From Roseobacter sp. (GTDB taxonomy: Bacteria; Pseudomonadota; Alphaproteobacteria; Rhodobacterales; Rhodobacteraceae): a stretch of DNA of 64,000 bases. Both the position numbers and the translations under genes were made by a program. Numbering within the stretch: the stretch's first letter is position 1; each line of letters starts with the position of its first letter. The stretch lies in the NCBI GenBank assembly GCA_002731875.1, contig PCCY01000031.1, forward strand, positions 78,773 through 142,772. The letters run 5' to 3'. The notes beneath the pieces were generated by a model. That model searched no databases. It had not been told where the DNA came from and was given only the letters and a program-made list of their open reading frames with translations. This document shows, in pieces, positions 45,268 to 53,473 of this stretch.

Positions 45268-45999
45268 ATGACAAATATCACGTATGTGTCCCTCTCTCAG
45301 GCGACCGCGCTCGCACGCAACATGGACTCCACAGCGCATAACCTCGCCAACTCTTCCACATCGGGGTACAAGGCGATCCACCCCCTTATTGAATCGGTGC
45401 CGGACGGCAACGGAGATTCAAGCGTAAGCTATGTGCGCGACAAGGGCACCTATCTGGAACTGGAAAGCGGGCCGCTCACCCCGACTGGCAACCCGTTTGA
45501 CATCGCGATATCCGGCGAAGGCTGGCTGGCGTACCAACTGCCCGGAGGCGGAACCGGTTATAGCCGACACGGCAGTCTGGTGGTGGATGTCGACGGGCAA
45601 CTAAAGACGTCAGGCGGCATGCCGCTTCTGGGTATTGGTGGCGGGCCTGTTCAATTACCTGATGACGTGGGCGATGACGTACTGATTTCGACAGGCGGCA
45701 CACTTACAAACCCGGCGGGCGCGGTGCTCGGGACCATCGCGGTGGTGAATATCAACGACGCAGCAGGCATGTTGCCCATTGGTGGGGGGATGTATCAACT
45801 GCCTGAAGGTGCCGGCGTGCCCCAACAGTCAGCGACCCCCGTCATCAAACAGGGTTTCGTCGAAGGCAGCAACGTCAAAGCCGTTCTTGAGATGACCCGA
45901 CTTATCGACATTCAGCGTGCATATGACAATGCGGTCAAACTGATGGGGTCGGATGACGATCTGACGCGGACAGCAATCCAGAAACTTGGGCGCGTATAA
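45268..45999 (+). CDS. flgF: Proximal rod protein FlgF
   Basis: A 243-residue rod protein. N-terminal motif VSLSQATALARNMDSTAHNLANSSTSGYKA and C-terminal EGSNVKAVLEMTRLIDIQRAYDNAVKLMGSDDDLTRTAIQKLGRV fit FlgF. A beta-rich centre (GNPFDIAISGEGWLAYQ) is shared with FlgG. It heads the flgF-flgG-flgA-flgH-fliL2 operon. A TATTCTTG motif lies 81-88 bp upstream. Confidence 0.95.
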   Translation: MTNITYVSLSQATALARNMDSTAHNLANSSTSGYKAIHPLIESVPDGNGDSSVSYVRDKGTYLELESGPLTPTGNPFDIAISGEGWLAYQLPGGGTGYSRHGSLVVDVDGQLKTSGGMPLLGIGGGPVQLPDDVGDDVLISTGGTLTNPAGAVLGTIAVVNINDAAGMLPIGGGMYQLPEGAGVPQQSATPVIKQGFVEGSNVKAVLEMTRLIDIQRAYDNAVKLMGSDDDLTRTAIQKLGRV

Positions 46000-46021
46000 T
46001 CGCGTTATTTAGGAGCATACG

Positions 46022-46807
46022 ATGAAAGCACTCGGGATCGCGGCGACAGGGATGCTGGCACAGCAAACCAACGTGGATGTCATCGCCAACAACATTGCGA
46101 ACGCCAATACGACGGGCTTTAAAAGCGGCCGCGCTGCCTTTCAGGACCTTGTTTATCAAAGCTTCAACAGCGCGGGTTCCTTGACATCAGAATCCGGGAC
46201 GGCCCGCCCGGTAGGTACCGATATCGGCCTGGGCGTCCAAGCGGCGGGGGTTATCCGGCACAATGCGCAAGGCGGGTTGATACAGACCGAAAATCAGTTG
46301 GATCTGGCAATCGAGGGTCGCGGCTATTTTGTTGTCAATCGTCCCGATGGCAGCCAAGCTTTTACCCGTGACGGCAATTTCCAACTTAGCGCTCAGGGCC
46401 AACTGGTCACGCTCAACGGGTATGAAGTTGAACCCGCCATCGTTGTGCCTGAGTTGACCCGCCAAGTTGAGATCAACCAATTTGGCGTGGTGATGGCATA
46501 TGTCGAAAACAACCCCAATCCGGTAGAGCTGGGGCAGCTTAACTTTGCGACATTCCTAAACGAAGCCGGTCTCAAACCTGTCGGCGACAATCTTATGGAA
46601 CAGACTTCAGCTTCTGGCGAGGCCGTGCAATCCACCCCTGGCACGCCCGGCGTCGGCATTACGCGTCAAGGATATCTGGAACAATCGAACGTGAATATCA
46701 TCCAGCAGATAACTGACCTGATTTCAGCGCAGCGCGCCTATGAGATGAATTCAAAAGCCATTGAGACCGCCGATCAGATCATGACAACCACCAACCAAAT
46801 CAAATAA
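46022..46807 (+). CDS. flgG: Distal rod protein FlgG
   Basis: A 261-residue distal rod protein, highly conserved: MKALGIAATGMLAQQTNVDVIANNIANANTTGFKSGRAAFQDL at the N-terminus, LDLAIEGRGYFVV centrally, and GYLEQSNVNIIQQITDLISAQRAYEMNSKAIETADQIMTTTNQI at the C-terminus. It forms the drive shaft through the P and L rings. It is 22 bp after flgF; flgA starts 14 bp later. Confidence 0.97.
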   Translation: MKALGIAATGMLAQQTNVDVIANNIANANTTGFKSGRAAFQDLVYQSFNSAGSLTSESGTARPVGTDIGLGVQAAGVIRHNAQGGLIQTENQLDLAIEGRGYFVVNRPDGSQAFTRDGNFQLSAQGQLVTLNGYEVEPAIVVPELTRQVEINQFGVVMAYVENNPNPVELGQLNFATFLNEAGLKPVGDNLMEQTSASGEAVQSTPGTPGVGITRQGYLEQSNVNIIQQITDLISAQRAYEMNSKAIETADQIMTTTNQIK

Positions 46808-46821
46808 CGGGACATAGCACG

Positions 46822-47505
46822 ATGATGCGTATCAGGGCAGCTTTGGTGATGGTTCTACAGCTTGTTGCTGTAGGCTTTTTCGCGTCATCCGTGGCCGCAC
46901 AAAGTGTATCCGTACCCGAGTTGATCGAGGAACGTGCAATCGCAGAACTGGGTGCGACGCTGCCGGCGGACGCCCAAATCGACATCCGAATGGCAAAAGG
47001 CATGATCGAACGCGGTAACTTCATACAGGAATTCTGGATGGACGCCGATACCGGCCAGTTCATCGCCAATGTCGCGACAGAAGACAATCTGACACAGCGG
47101 GTGTGGGGCATAGCGATGGTCACGCTGTCCGTTCCCGTCCCGACCAGACGCATAGCGCCCGATGAAATTGTCCGCAGCGAAGATGTTGCATTGGTCGCAA
47201 TGCCGCTGCAAAGGATCGGCACCTACGCAATCGAGAACTTTCAGGATCTCGTCGGGCAACAGGTGCGCCGAATGCTGGTGGCTGGGCGCCCGGTTCCGCG
47301 TAATTCTGTCATGCCGCCCCGCATCATCAACCGCGGGGAAAAGGTAAAGATCAGGCTTAATCACGGTGGTTTGCAGCTAACCGCGAAAGGCAGGGCGTTG
47401 GACGATGCGTCCAAGGGTCAGGAACTTCGCGTCGTCAACCTTTCAAGTAACAAAGCATTGTCCACCATCGCCACAGCCGCTGGTGTCGTTGAGGTTATCC
47501 AATGA
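46822..47505 (+). CDS. flgA: P-ring assembly chaperone FlgA
   Basis: A 227-residue periplasmic chaperone for FlgI. It has a signal peptide (AALVMVLQLVAVGFFASSVAAQ) and a C-terminal SAF-type domain (RRIAPDEIVRSEDVALVAMPLQ, MLVAGRPVPRNSVMPPRIINRGEKVKIRLNHGGLQLTAKGRALDDASKGQELRVVNLSS). An ATGATG start allows a one-codon shift. It overlaps flgH by 4 bp. It is placed with the L-ring gene here, while its client flgI is 9 kb away. Confidence 0.93.
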   Translation: MMRIRAALVMVLQLVAVGFFASSVAAQSVSVPELIEERAIAELGATLPADAQIDIRMAKGMIERGNFIQEFWMDADTGQFIANVATEDNLTQRVWGIAMVTLSVPVPTRRIAPDEIVRSEDVALVAMPLQRIGTYAIENFQDLVGQQVRRMLVAGRPVPRNSVMPPRIINRGEKVKIRLNHGGLQLTAKGRALDDASKGQELRVVNLSSNKALSTIATAAGVVEVIQ

Positions 47506-48239
47506 GAAAAATCCGTTTTCCGCGCCGCGCAGGTATCATGCTGTCGGTCATTGCATTGACGATCAGTGGCTGCGGAGATTTCAAAGAAACGCACAACCCC
47601 ACGGTCAGTGACCTGTCGCTTAGCCCCGAAGCAATGGGTGAGGTCAACAGGATCAGTATTCCCATGCCGATCCCTGCACCGGTTCAGCCGCCAAAACGCG
47701 CGGAAGCCGCAAGCCTTTGGGGCGCAAAAACCCCGCAGCTGTTCCAAGACCGTCGCGCGGAGGATGTCGGTGATCTGGTCACCGTGCTGATTGATATTAA
47801 CGATCGTGCTCAGCTGCAAAACGCGACAGGCCGCAGCCGATCATCAACCCAAGGCGTGTCTGATCCGGACATATTGGATTTTAACTTGTCGACCAGCAGC
47901 GGCAAGGTTCTGGGGCTGGAAAGCAATTCATCTGCGAACGGCGAAGGGTCGATACGCCGTAATGAATCGATCCGTCTGCGGGTGGCGGCGCTGATTATCC
48001 AGACTTTACCGAATGGAAACTTCGTTATTGCGGGCAGACAAGAGGTCAAGGTCAACGCCGAGCTGCGCGAGCTTCGTATTGCCGGTATCATTCGTCAGTC
48101 TGATATCAACGTCGACAACACGATCGACTATGACAAGATCGCCGAAGCACGGATCACCTATGGCGGACGCGGGCAGATTTCGACCGTTCAGACCGCACGT
48201 TATGGGCAGGATATTCTTGAAGTCATCTTGCCCTACTGA
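47502..48239 (+). CDS. flgH: Flagellar L-ring lipoprotein FlgH
   Basis: A 245-residue outer-membrane L-ring protein. The lipobox LTISGC places the lipidated Cys at about residue 24. The core (SLWGAKTPQLFQDRRAEDVGDLVTVLIDINDRAQLQNATGRSRSS) and C-terminal end (VNAELRELRIAGIIRQSDINVDNTIDYDKIAEARITYGGRG) are characteristic. It overlaps flgA by 4 bp, and the second FliL-like gene follows by 15 bp. Confidence 0.96.
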   Translation: MRKIRFPRRAGIMLSVIALTISGCGDFKETHNPTVSDLSLSPEAMGEVNRISIPMPIPAPVQPPKRAEAASLWGAKTPQLFQDRRAEDVGDLVTVLIDINDRAQLQNATGRSRSSTQGVSDPDILDFNLSTSSGKVLGLESNSSANGEGSIRRNESIRLRVAALIIQTLPNGNFVIAGRQEVKVNAELRELRIAGIIRQSDINVDNTIDYDKIAEARITYGGRGQISTVQTARYGQDILEVILPY

Positions 48240-48254
48240 CACAAGGCGCCGTTG

Positions 48255-48713
48255 ATGAAATACCTCATCCTGATCATGTGCGTCATCGGTGCAGGCGCGT
48301 TGGGGTATTTCGGCGAAGGCTATTTGCGTCCTGTCAGAGCGGCTAAATCTGACCCGAACGCATCGGACAAGCAGGACCTGCTGTTCAACATGCCCTTGGG
48401 CAAATTTACCATGCAGATCACACAGAACCGCAAGGTACTGCATCTGGTGTTCGATTTGGATGTGTACATCATGGGCGCTTCCGCGTTTCAAAGCCTGAAC
48501 GGAGCAGTAGGACGGGCCAGACTACGCGATGCTACTGTGACAGCTATTTCCGAGCTTGCCGAAACTGACCCAAACTTAGCACAACCTCACGAGGCAGAAG
48601 CTCGCCAGGCAGAGCTAACTTCGCAAATTGTCCGCAAGCTTTATGTTACCTTTCCCTCGGTCAGAACCGCACGGTTAAATAGTTTCCACGCCAATGTGAC
48701 CGCGCGGGAATAG
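48255..48713 (+). CDS. FliL-like flagellar basal-body-associated protein (second copy)
   Basis: A 152-residue protein with a single N-terminal membrane helix (LILIMCVIGAGALGYFGEGYL) and a periplasmic domain that resembles FliL (FTMQITQNRKVLHLVFDLDVYIMG, IVRKLYVTFPSVRTARLNSFHANVTARE). It is the last gene of the flgF operon, after flgH, where many alphaproteobacteria carry a FliL paralogue. ATG 48255 is preferred to TTG 48252. It may support the stator or P/L-ring region; the division of labour with FliL at 25161 is unknown. Confidence 0.75.
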   Translation: MKYLILIMCVIGAGALGYFGEGYLRPVRAAKSDPNASDKQDLLFNMPLGKFTMQITQNRKVLHLVFDLDVYIMGASAFQSLNGAVGRARLRDATVTAISELAETDPNLAQPHEAEARQAELTSQIVRKLYVTFPSVRTARLNSFHANVTARE

Positions 48714-48729
48714 GATGCTGATGCTTAGA

Positions 48730-49401
48730 CTATCGTGCGGATTTAACCGTTACGGATGATGCGGTTTCTCCTCCGTCCAACCCGAACACGATTTCGCCTT
48801 CCTGAAACCTGACGTCTTCAACCCGCGCGCTACGGGATGCCTGGACGTTGACTGCTTCGCCAGCGGTATTTTTGGCTACCAGTTGCACGGTGTATATTCC
48901 ATCCAGTTGAGGGTTGCCGTAATCATCTTTCCCATCCCAACCCAACTGGTTTTGCGTACCAGAAAGCACCGATAGTCCGGTAATAGTACGAATGGTACGC
49001 CCTAAGGGATCGATGATCTTTGCCGTGACTTCCGAAGCGGCCTCACCTACCTCGTAGGTAGTAGCCGTGGCTCCATTCTTTAACATCACCGTATCGGATT
49101 GGATTGTCACGTCGCGACCCAACAGATCCGTACCCCCTAAATTGAGCAATCCGCTGATCTGGCTTGATACGGTTTCAAGCTGTGTATTTGTCTGCACGGC
49201 CTGTTCAACCTGCGAAAGCTGTGCGAGCTGCGCCACAAATTGCGTACTGTCCACGGGTTCAAGTGGGTCTTGGTTCTGTATTTGTGCCGTCAGCAAGGTC
49301 AGGAACTTATTGTAATCATTTCCCAGTTGAGACAATGAATCGCTGGCTGAGTTCTTATTGGCCGCTGTCATATTGCTAAGCAATGTTGGGCTGGTAAGCA
49401 T
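48730..49401 (-). CDS. flgD: Hook capping protein FlgD
   Basis: A 223-residue hook scaffold protein. The N-terminal FlgD motif (LSQLGNDYNKFLTLLTAQIQNQDPLEPVDSTQFVAQLAQLSQVEQAVQTN) is diagnostic; a FlgD Ig-like domain (IDPLGRTIRTITGLSVLSGTQNQLGWDGKDDYGN) follows. It caps the growing hook and directs FlgE polymerisation. It lies 13 bp after fliK in the sigma-fliK-flgD operon, and is convergent with the fliL2 gene. Confidence 0.95.
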   Translation of the reverse strand: MLTSPTLLSNMTAANKNSASDSLSQLGNDYNKFLTLLTAQIQNQDPLEPVDSTQFVAQLAQLSQVEQAVQTNTQLETVSSQISGLLNLGGTDLLGRDVTIQSDTVMLKNGATATTYEVGEAASEVTAKIIDPLGRTIRTITGLSVLSGTQNQLGWDGKDDYGNPQLDGIYTVQLVAKNTAGEAVNVQASRSARVEDVRFQEGEIVFGLDGGETASSVTVKSAR

Positions 49402-49414
49402 GATTCAGTTCTCC

Positions 49415-50956
49415 TTAAGTGAGAATATTTAGTTGGTTGTCTGCCACGACATCCTCGTGGCGCATACCCGATGAAGCGCCAGCAAAACCAACGTCGTCGC
49501 CGTGTGCCTGGGCCGACTGACCGTGTTTACCCTGATTGGAATCGCCTGAAAAGCCTTGTTCAAAGTCAAAAGACCCGGCGTCGGTCAACCCCATTGCCGT
49601 CGCCAGCATCTGGCGTTCATCGCGCAACGTTTGAAGAACCATCGGATTTTCCACTCTCACGACCACGCGCAAAGAGCTGTCTTTGTCGGTGACGATATCA
49701 ATCTCGATCTGCCCCAATCCACGCGGATGCAGACTGACGGATGTTCGCCCTTCTTTGACGTCCATCGCCTTGACCTGAGCAACCAACGCCTGTGCAAACG
49801 GCTTTGGCTGGGGCTTGATTGCCTCTTCCAACGGACCGGAAGCTTTGATCTGACTCACCTGATCGGGAAGCAGTGAGGCCCCTGGCTCCACCGGGCGGGG
49901 CATTTCGCGTGTTTCCACCGCAGGCATCAAAGGCGACACCTCGGCAATTGCCTTGCCCCCTTGCGATAATGAATTCAAAACCGAATTCGTATCGCTCGTG
50001 TTGAACTGTCCCTTTACGGGTTTGGCGGTTGTAGCTTCGGGGTCCGTCACAGTGGGTTGTGTACTGCCTATTTTTGGAGTCACGAGAGGTATGCCCAGTT
50101 TGGTCTGCTCAGCAACGGGTCGGCTGGCGAGCAATCCTTTGCCTTTCGGCTCAATGGCCTGGAGGGTTTGCGGGGCGACAACCGCAGCGACACCGGAGCT
50201 GTTCTGAACACCCGACAGTGAAGAGATCTCGGAAGGTAGACCGGATAAAACCTGTCCGCTTGCTGAAGAAGGTGCCCATACCTTAGGTGTTGCCGTATCC
50301 GGAGTAATTTCGGGTGTCAGGGTCTGCGTCGGGTTTTGTACCAGAGCCGTTGGCACGGGCGCTACAATATCGGTTTGAGCAGTTTTTATACCCGGCACGA
50401 GCGGTGAGGACGAAGCTTGAACGGTCTGTGCCATCACGGCTTGCACACCAGTGGTCGAAGCGGTCTGCAGTCCCGATCCCGTCGACATTTTTTCTGGAGT
50501 GCCCTCACCTGCCAGGGCTCCATCAAACGACCCTCCAATCAGGGGGGGTGAGACCGCTATTGGCGTCGCCACTGCTTGCGGCCCCAATGAAGCAACTGTC
50601 GCAATCGCTTGGCCATTATTGCTGGCCGCGCCGACATTCAGGCTTTCGCCCAAAATTCCATTGCCAGGTGTCAAAATCGTATTGCCAGATGTCATAACCG
50701 TGTTGCCGGATGTCAAAACCGTCTGTTCCGCAAAAAGAGCAGGGAACAGCGCAAAGCCGCCCTGCGCTTCGGCGCTGATCAGGTCTTGTTCATCAAGGCT
50801 GGTGAACCCGGTCAGCTCTATTGTTTCACCAGAAGCCGCCTGACCTTGGAGAGCTGTATCCAACAGCATTTCAAAGCCCCCAGGAACTTGGCCCCCGAGC
50901 TTTGTCATCTCAACTGGCTTGGCGGCTGCCATGGTGGCTGGCAAAGTAAAGTTCAT
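49415..50956 (-). CDS. fliK: Hook-length control protein FliK
   Basis: A 513-residue FliK-type molecular ruler. The long N-terminal part is Ser/Thr/Pro/Gln-rich and disordered, as expected. The C-terminal Flg_hook domain (FAQALVAQVKAMDVKEGRTSVSLHPRGLGQIEIDIVTDKDSSLRVVVRVENPMVLQTLRDERQMLATAMGL) switches FlhB. A three-fold seven-residue repeat lies at about residues 79-99. It follows the sigma factor gene by 1 bp, so the regulator and ruler are co-transcribed. Confidence 0.9.
   Translation of the reverse strand: MNFTLPATMAAAKPVEMTKLGGQVPGGFEMLLDTALQGQAASGETIELTGFTSLDEQDLISAEAQGGFALFPALFAEQTVLTSGNTVMTSGNTILTPGNGILGESLNVGAASNNGQAIATVASLGPQAVATPIAVSPPLIGGSFDGALAGEGTPEKMSTGSGLQTASTTGVQAVMAQTVQASSSPLVPGIKTAQTDIVAPVPTALVQNPTQTLTPEITPDTATPKVWAPSSASGQVLSGLPSEISSLSGVQNSSGVAAVVAPQTLQAIEPKGKGLLASRPVAEQTKLGIPLVTPKIGSTQPTVTDPEATTAKPVKGQFNTSDTNSVLNSLSQGGKAIAEVSPLMPAVETREMPRPVEPGASLLPDQVSQIKASGPLEEAIKPQPKPFAQALVAQVKAMDVKEGRTSVSLHPRGLGQIEIDIVTDKDSSLRVVVRVENPMVLQTLRDERQMLATAMGLTDAGSFDFEQGFSGDSNQGKHGQSAQAHGDDVGFAGASSGMRHEDVVADNQLNILT
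50660..50722 (-). repeat. Three tandem 21-bp units in fliK
   Basis: Units start at 50660, 50681 and 50702. They encode TVLTSGN, TVMTSGN and TILTPGN in frame, in the disordered ruler region. Copy-number change would alter the ruler by 7 residues per unit. Confidence 0.75.
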
Positions 50957-50957
50957 A

Positions 50958-51629
50958 TCAATGCACCTTACTGGTTAAGATACCGCGTGTAGCCAATTCG
51001 AACTTAAGCCGAGACATGGCACGTCGTTCGATCTGCCTTAGCTTGGTGCTGTTTATTCCCAGACGGGCAGCCAAGCACTGAATGCTCTCGGGCGGCTGCT
51101 TGAGGGATCTTGAATATAGGACTTCGCGGTCGGTGTCCTCCAGAACAGTCATGGCATCTTGGAGGCGGGAGCGCAGGAGGTCCTGAGTGGACCGCGCAAT
51201 GACGGTTTCTTCCGGGTTAGGATCGTCCGACACGAGCGTAGCGAAGCTGTCTTCGTCATCAATCGAATGCTGCGTCGAATTCTGAGTGCCGGCAGGGGTT
51301 TCCACCACGGCCCGGAGCTGGTCCCGGGCTGTCATCGTCGCGTTTTTCACCCACCACCTTGCATAGGTTGAAAATCGCACATCGCGGTCAAGATCAAACA
51401 AATCAGCGGCATGGATCAAGCCCAATATACCCTCCGACACCAGATCCTCTCTTTCTGTCTGGTCATCGCTCAACTTTCGCGCCCAGTAAAAAACAATTCT
51501 TGCGTGGGAAAGCACGAGAGATTCAAGAGCGCATTGATCTTTGCTGACCTGCCAATGTTTCAATAACACCCTCTCGTCTTCCAACGCCAACAAGGGTGCA
51601 TTCCTCGCTGCTGCATAAGATATCGTCAT
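50958..51629 (-). CDS. Short RpoH-like sigma-70 family factor of the flagellar cluster
   Basis: A 223-residue sigma-70 family protein. Region 2 is clear (EDLVSEGILGLIHAADLFDLDRDVRFSTYARWWVKNATMTARDQL), with the DVRFSTYARWWV core-binding and -10 recognition segment like RpoH. Region 4 (IQCLAARLGINSTKLRQIERRAMSRLKFEL) would read the -35. RpoH is usually about 290-300 residues; the loop between regions is short and the RpoH box (QRKLFFNLR) is absent. It is co-transcribed with fliK and flgD, and a CtrA-type box lies 64-79 bp upstream. It may serve the place of FliA for flagellar promoters, but that is inference. Confidence 0.85.
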   Translation of the reverse strand: MTISYAAARNAPLLALEDERVLLKHWQVSKDQCALESLVLSHARIVFYWARKLSDDQTEREDLVSEGILGLIHAADLFDLDRDVRFSTYARWWVKNATMTARDQLRAVVETPAGTQNSTQHSIDDEDSFATLVSDDPNPEETVIARSTQDLLRSRLQDAMTVLEDTDREVLYSRSLKQPPESIQCLAARLGINSTKLRQIERRAMSRLKFELATRGILTSKVH

Positions 51630-52112
51630 TGCCTGCCTACTTTTTTTCTTTTACATGACCACAGTTCTTATGAGCGGGAAAGTTTATTTTGCTTAAAGGT
51701 GGGTTAAACGCGATTTTATCCTTGGTTTTTATAGGTCTTTAAAGGATATTTAATTCAGTTTAGCCTTAGATTTGATAGAGATAAGTTTTTGCCCGAATGC
51801 ACGTATCGACGGCATCAAATGGGTTTTCAAAAATTCATTATCCCAGCCATATCCAGACCAAGGCGCGCGATACAGCAAGAGCCTGTCGCGTTGAAATTAT
51901 TGATGTTTTTGATGTCAGGTTTGGATGTCATTCGACTTGATCTCTCTGTCTCACCTGTCGTTTGGCGAAGGCGAGGTTTACGCGTTGGGTCGATCCCGTC
52001 GCTCTGATCCTCATTGATGCCGTTATTTCGCCCCCTTCCTGACACGTCGGTCTGGCCTTCCTGACCAAACAGGCAATGCCATATTTCGTTGCCGAAACCG
52101 GAAGGACGCCCA
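51630..52112. other. 483-bp region between sigma factor and HlyD genes
   Basis: Holds the CtrA-type box of the sigma gene (51693-51708) and an A/T-rich stretch to about 51790. I see no supported gene, RNA or terminator in the rest; short open frames there have no family features. It marks the edge between the flagellar cluster and the polysaccharide locus. Confidence 0.5.
51693..51708. promoter_or_regulatory. CtrA-type box upstream of the sigma factor gene
   Basis: TTAA (51693-51696), seven bases, TTAAA (51704-51708): matches TTAA-N7-TTAAC except the last base. On the gene strand it reads TTTAA-CCCACCT-TTAA. It is 64-79 bp before the sigma ATG. Confidence 0.6.
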
Positions 52113-53426
52113 ATGCGCGAACCAGAACTCTCGAAACCGGAAACCAGCCTACGCGGGCTGATCACCGTTGCCGTAGTGTCCATGATCCTTCTGATTGGCG
52201 TTTTGGGCGGATGGGCCGCTACGACAGAAATTAGTGGTGCCGTGATCGCCCACGGCCGGGTTGAAGTTGCTGGCAAACCCAAAGTCGTTCAATCACTTGA
52301 TGGCGGTGTCGTTTCAGAACTGAGTGTGCGCAATGGTGACACTGTCCAAGCTGGTCAGATTATCGCCCGCCTCGATCCGACATTCTTGCAGATCAACCTT
52401 GAAATGGCGCGCACCCGGCTCGTGGACGTCTCAAGCCGACAAGCAAGGCTGGAGGCTGAAAGCACCAACGCAAAAGAAATCAGTTTCGACTTCCAAAGCC
52501 TACCCTTTGAAGTCGCTCAGGCTCGCAAAATCAAGGCCATGGCGGGGCAACAGGAAATCTTTTCCACCCGTGCCAAGATACGCACTAGCCTGCGCGAGCG
52601 CATGGAAAGCAACGTCAAAGCAATAGAAACCCAAACCAAAGGTTACACTGAACAGATAGAAGCGTTGGAGAAGCAGATAGCGTATCTTGATGAGGATCTG
52701 CAATCCGCTGTAGCTTTGGTCGCCAAAGGCCTGTCGCGGCAAACGCAGCTAACCCAAATACGTCGCCAACGTGCTGCATTGAGCGGCGAATTGGCGGGCA
52801 GACAGGCGGAGCTTGCCAACCTAAAGCACCGCAAATGGGAGTTTTCTCTGGAACTCTTGCAAAACGAGCAGCGCTTTCAGGAACAGGTCGCGACGGAACG
52901 CCACGAAGTGACAGCGGAATTTCATGAGCTGAAGATGGCAATCATTGCACGTCAGGCCCAGCTGGAACGCGTGAATATTCGCGCACCTGTTGATGGCATT
53001 GTGCACGAACTGCAAGTTACGACGATTGGCGGCATCGTAGCTGCCGGCGGAACGTTGATGAATGTAATTCCCCAGCAATCAGGTTTTGAATTCGAAGCTC
53101 GCGTATCGCCGCAATCGATCAGCCTTGTTCATGAAAATCAAAAAGCGCAGATAACGTTAAGCACGCTTACCCGGCAAAACGCCTTACCATTGTCTGGCAA
53201 GGTCAGCGCGATATCGCCCGAAGCCATTACAGACCGGGTGACCGGTGAAGTCTTTTATCGTGTGGCGCTGGAAATATCGCCAGAGGAGCTTGCCAGCTTG
53301 CCAAAGACGACGAAATTGATTGCTGGAATGCTGCTGGAAGCGTTTCTACATACCGAGCAACGCACAGTTCTTAGCTACCTGATAGCGCCATTAGGCACGC
53401 AGTTGCGTCGCAGCTTTCGCAGTTAA
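52113..53426 (+). CDS. HlyD-family type I secretion membrane fusion protein
   Basis: A 437-residue periplasmic adaptor. One N-terminal membrane helix (LITVAVVSMILLIGVLGGWAATTE), a lipoyl-type half motif (AHGRVEVAGKPKVVQSLDGGVVSELSVRNGDTVQAGQIIARLD), a long coiled-coil hairpin (about 105-280), the second lipoyl half (VNIRAPVDGIVHELQVTTIGGIVAAGGTLM) and a beta-barrel end. ATG 52113 has a GGAAGGA ribosome site; TTG 52089 is rejected. It would link an ABC exporter to TolC. The likely partner ABC gene is 8 kb downstream at 61419, with sugar genes between, which is an unusual split. Confidence 0.92.
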   Translation: MREPELSKPETSLRGLITVAVVSMILLIGVLGGWAATTEISGAVIAHGRVEVAGKPKVVQSLDGGVVSELSVRNGDTVQAGQIIARLDPTFLQINLEMARTRLVDVSSRQARLEAESTNAKEISFDFQSLPFEVAQARKIKAMAGQQEIFSTRAKIRTSLRERMESNVKAIETQTKGYTEQIEALEKQIAYLDEDLQSAVALVAKGLSRQTQLTQIRRQRAALSGELAGRQAELANLKHRKWEFSLELLQNEQRFQEQVATERHEVTAEFHELKMAIIARQAQLERVNIRAPVDGIVHELQVTTIGGIVAAGGTLMNVIPQQSGFEFEARVSPQSISLVHENQKAQITLSTLTRQNALPLSGKVSAISPEAITDRVTGEVFYRVALEISPEELASLPKTTKLIAGMLLEAFLHTEQRTVLSYLIAPLGTQLRRSFRS

Positions 53427-53473
53427 CTGGAACGATTAGGAAAAAATTTACCAATTTCGCTTTTTTTGAAGGG

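Noticed and set aside
51827..52282. 151-residue minus frame before hlyD
   Set aside because: It runs antisense into the start of hlyD and has no recognisable domain; the segment is better read as intergenic.
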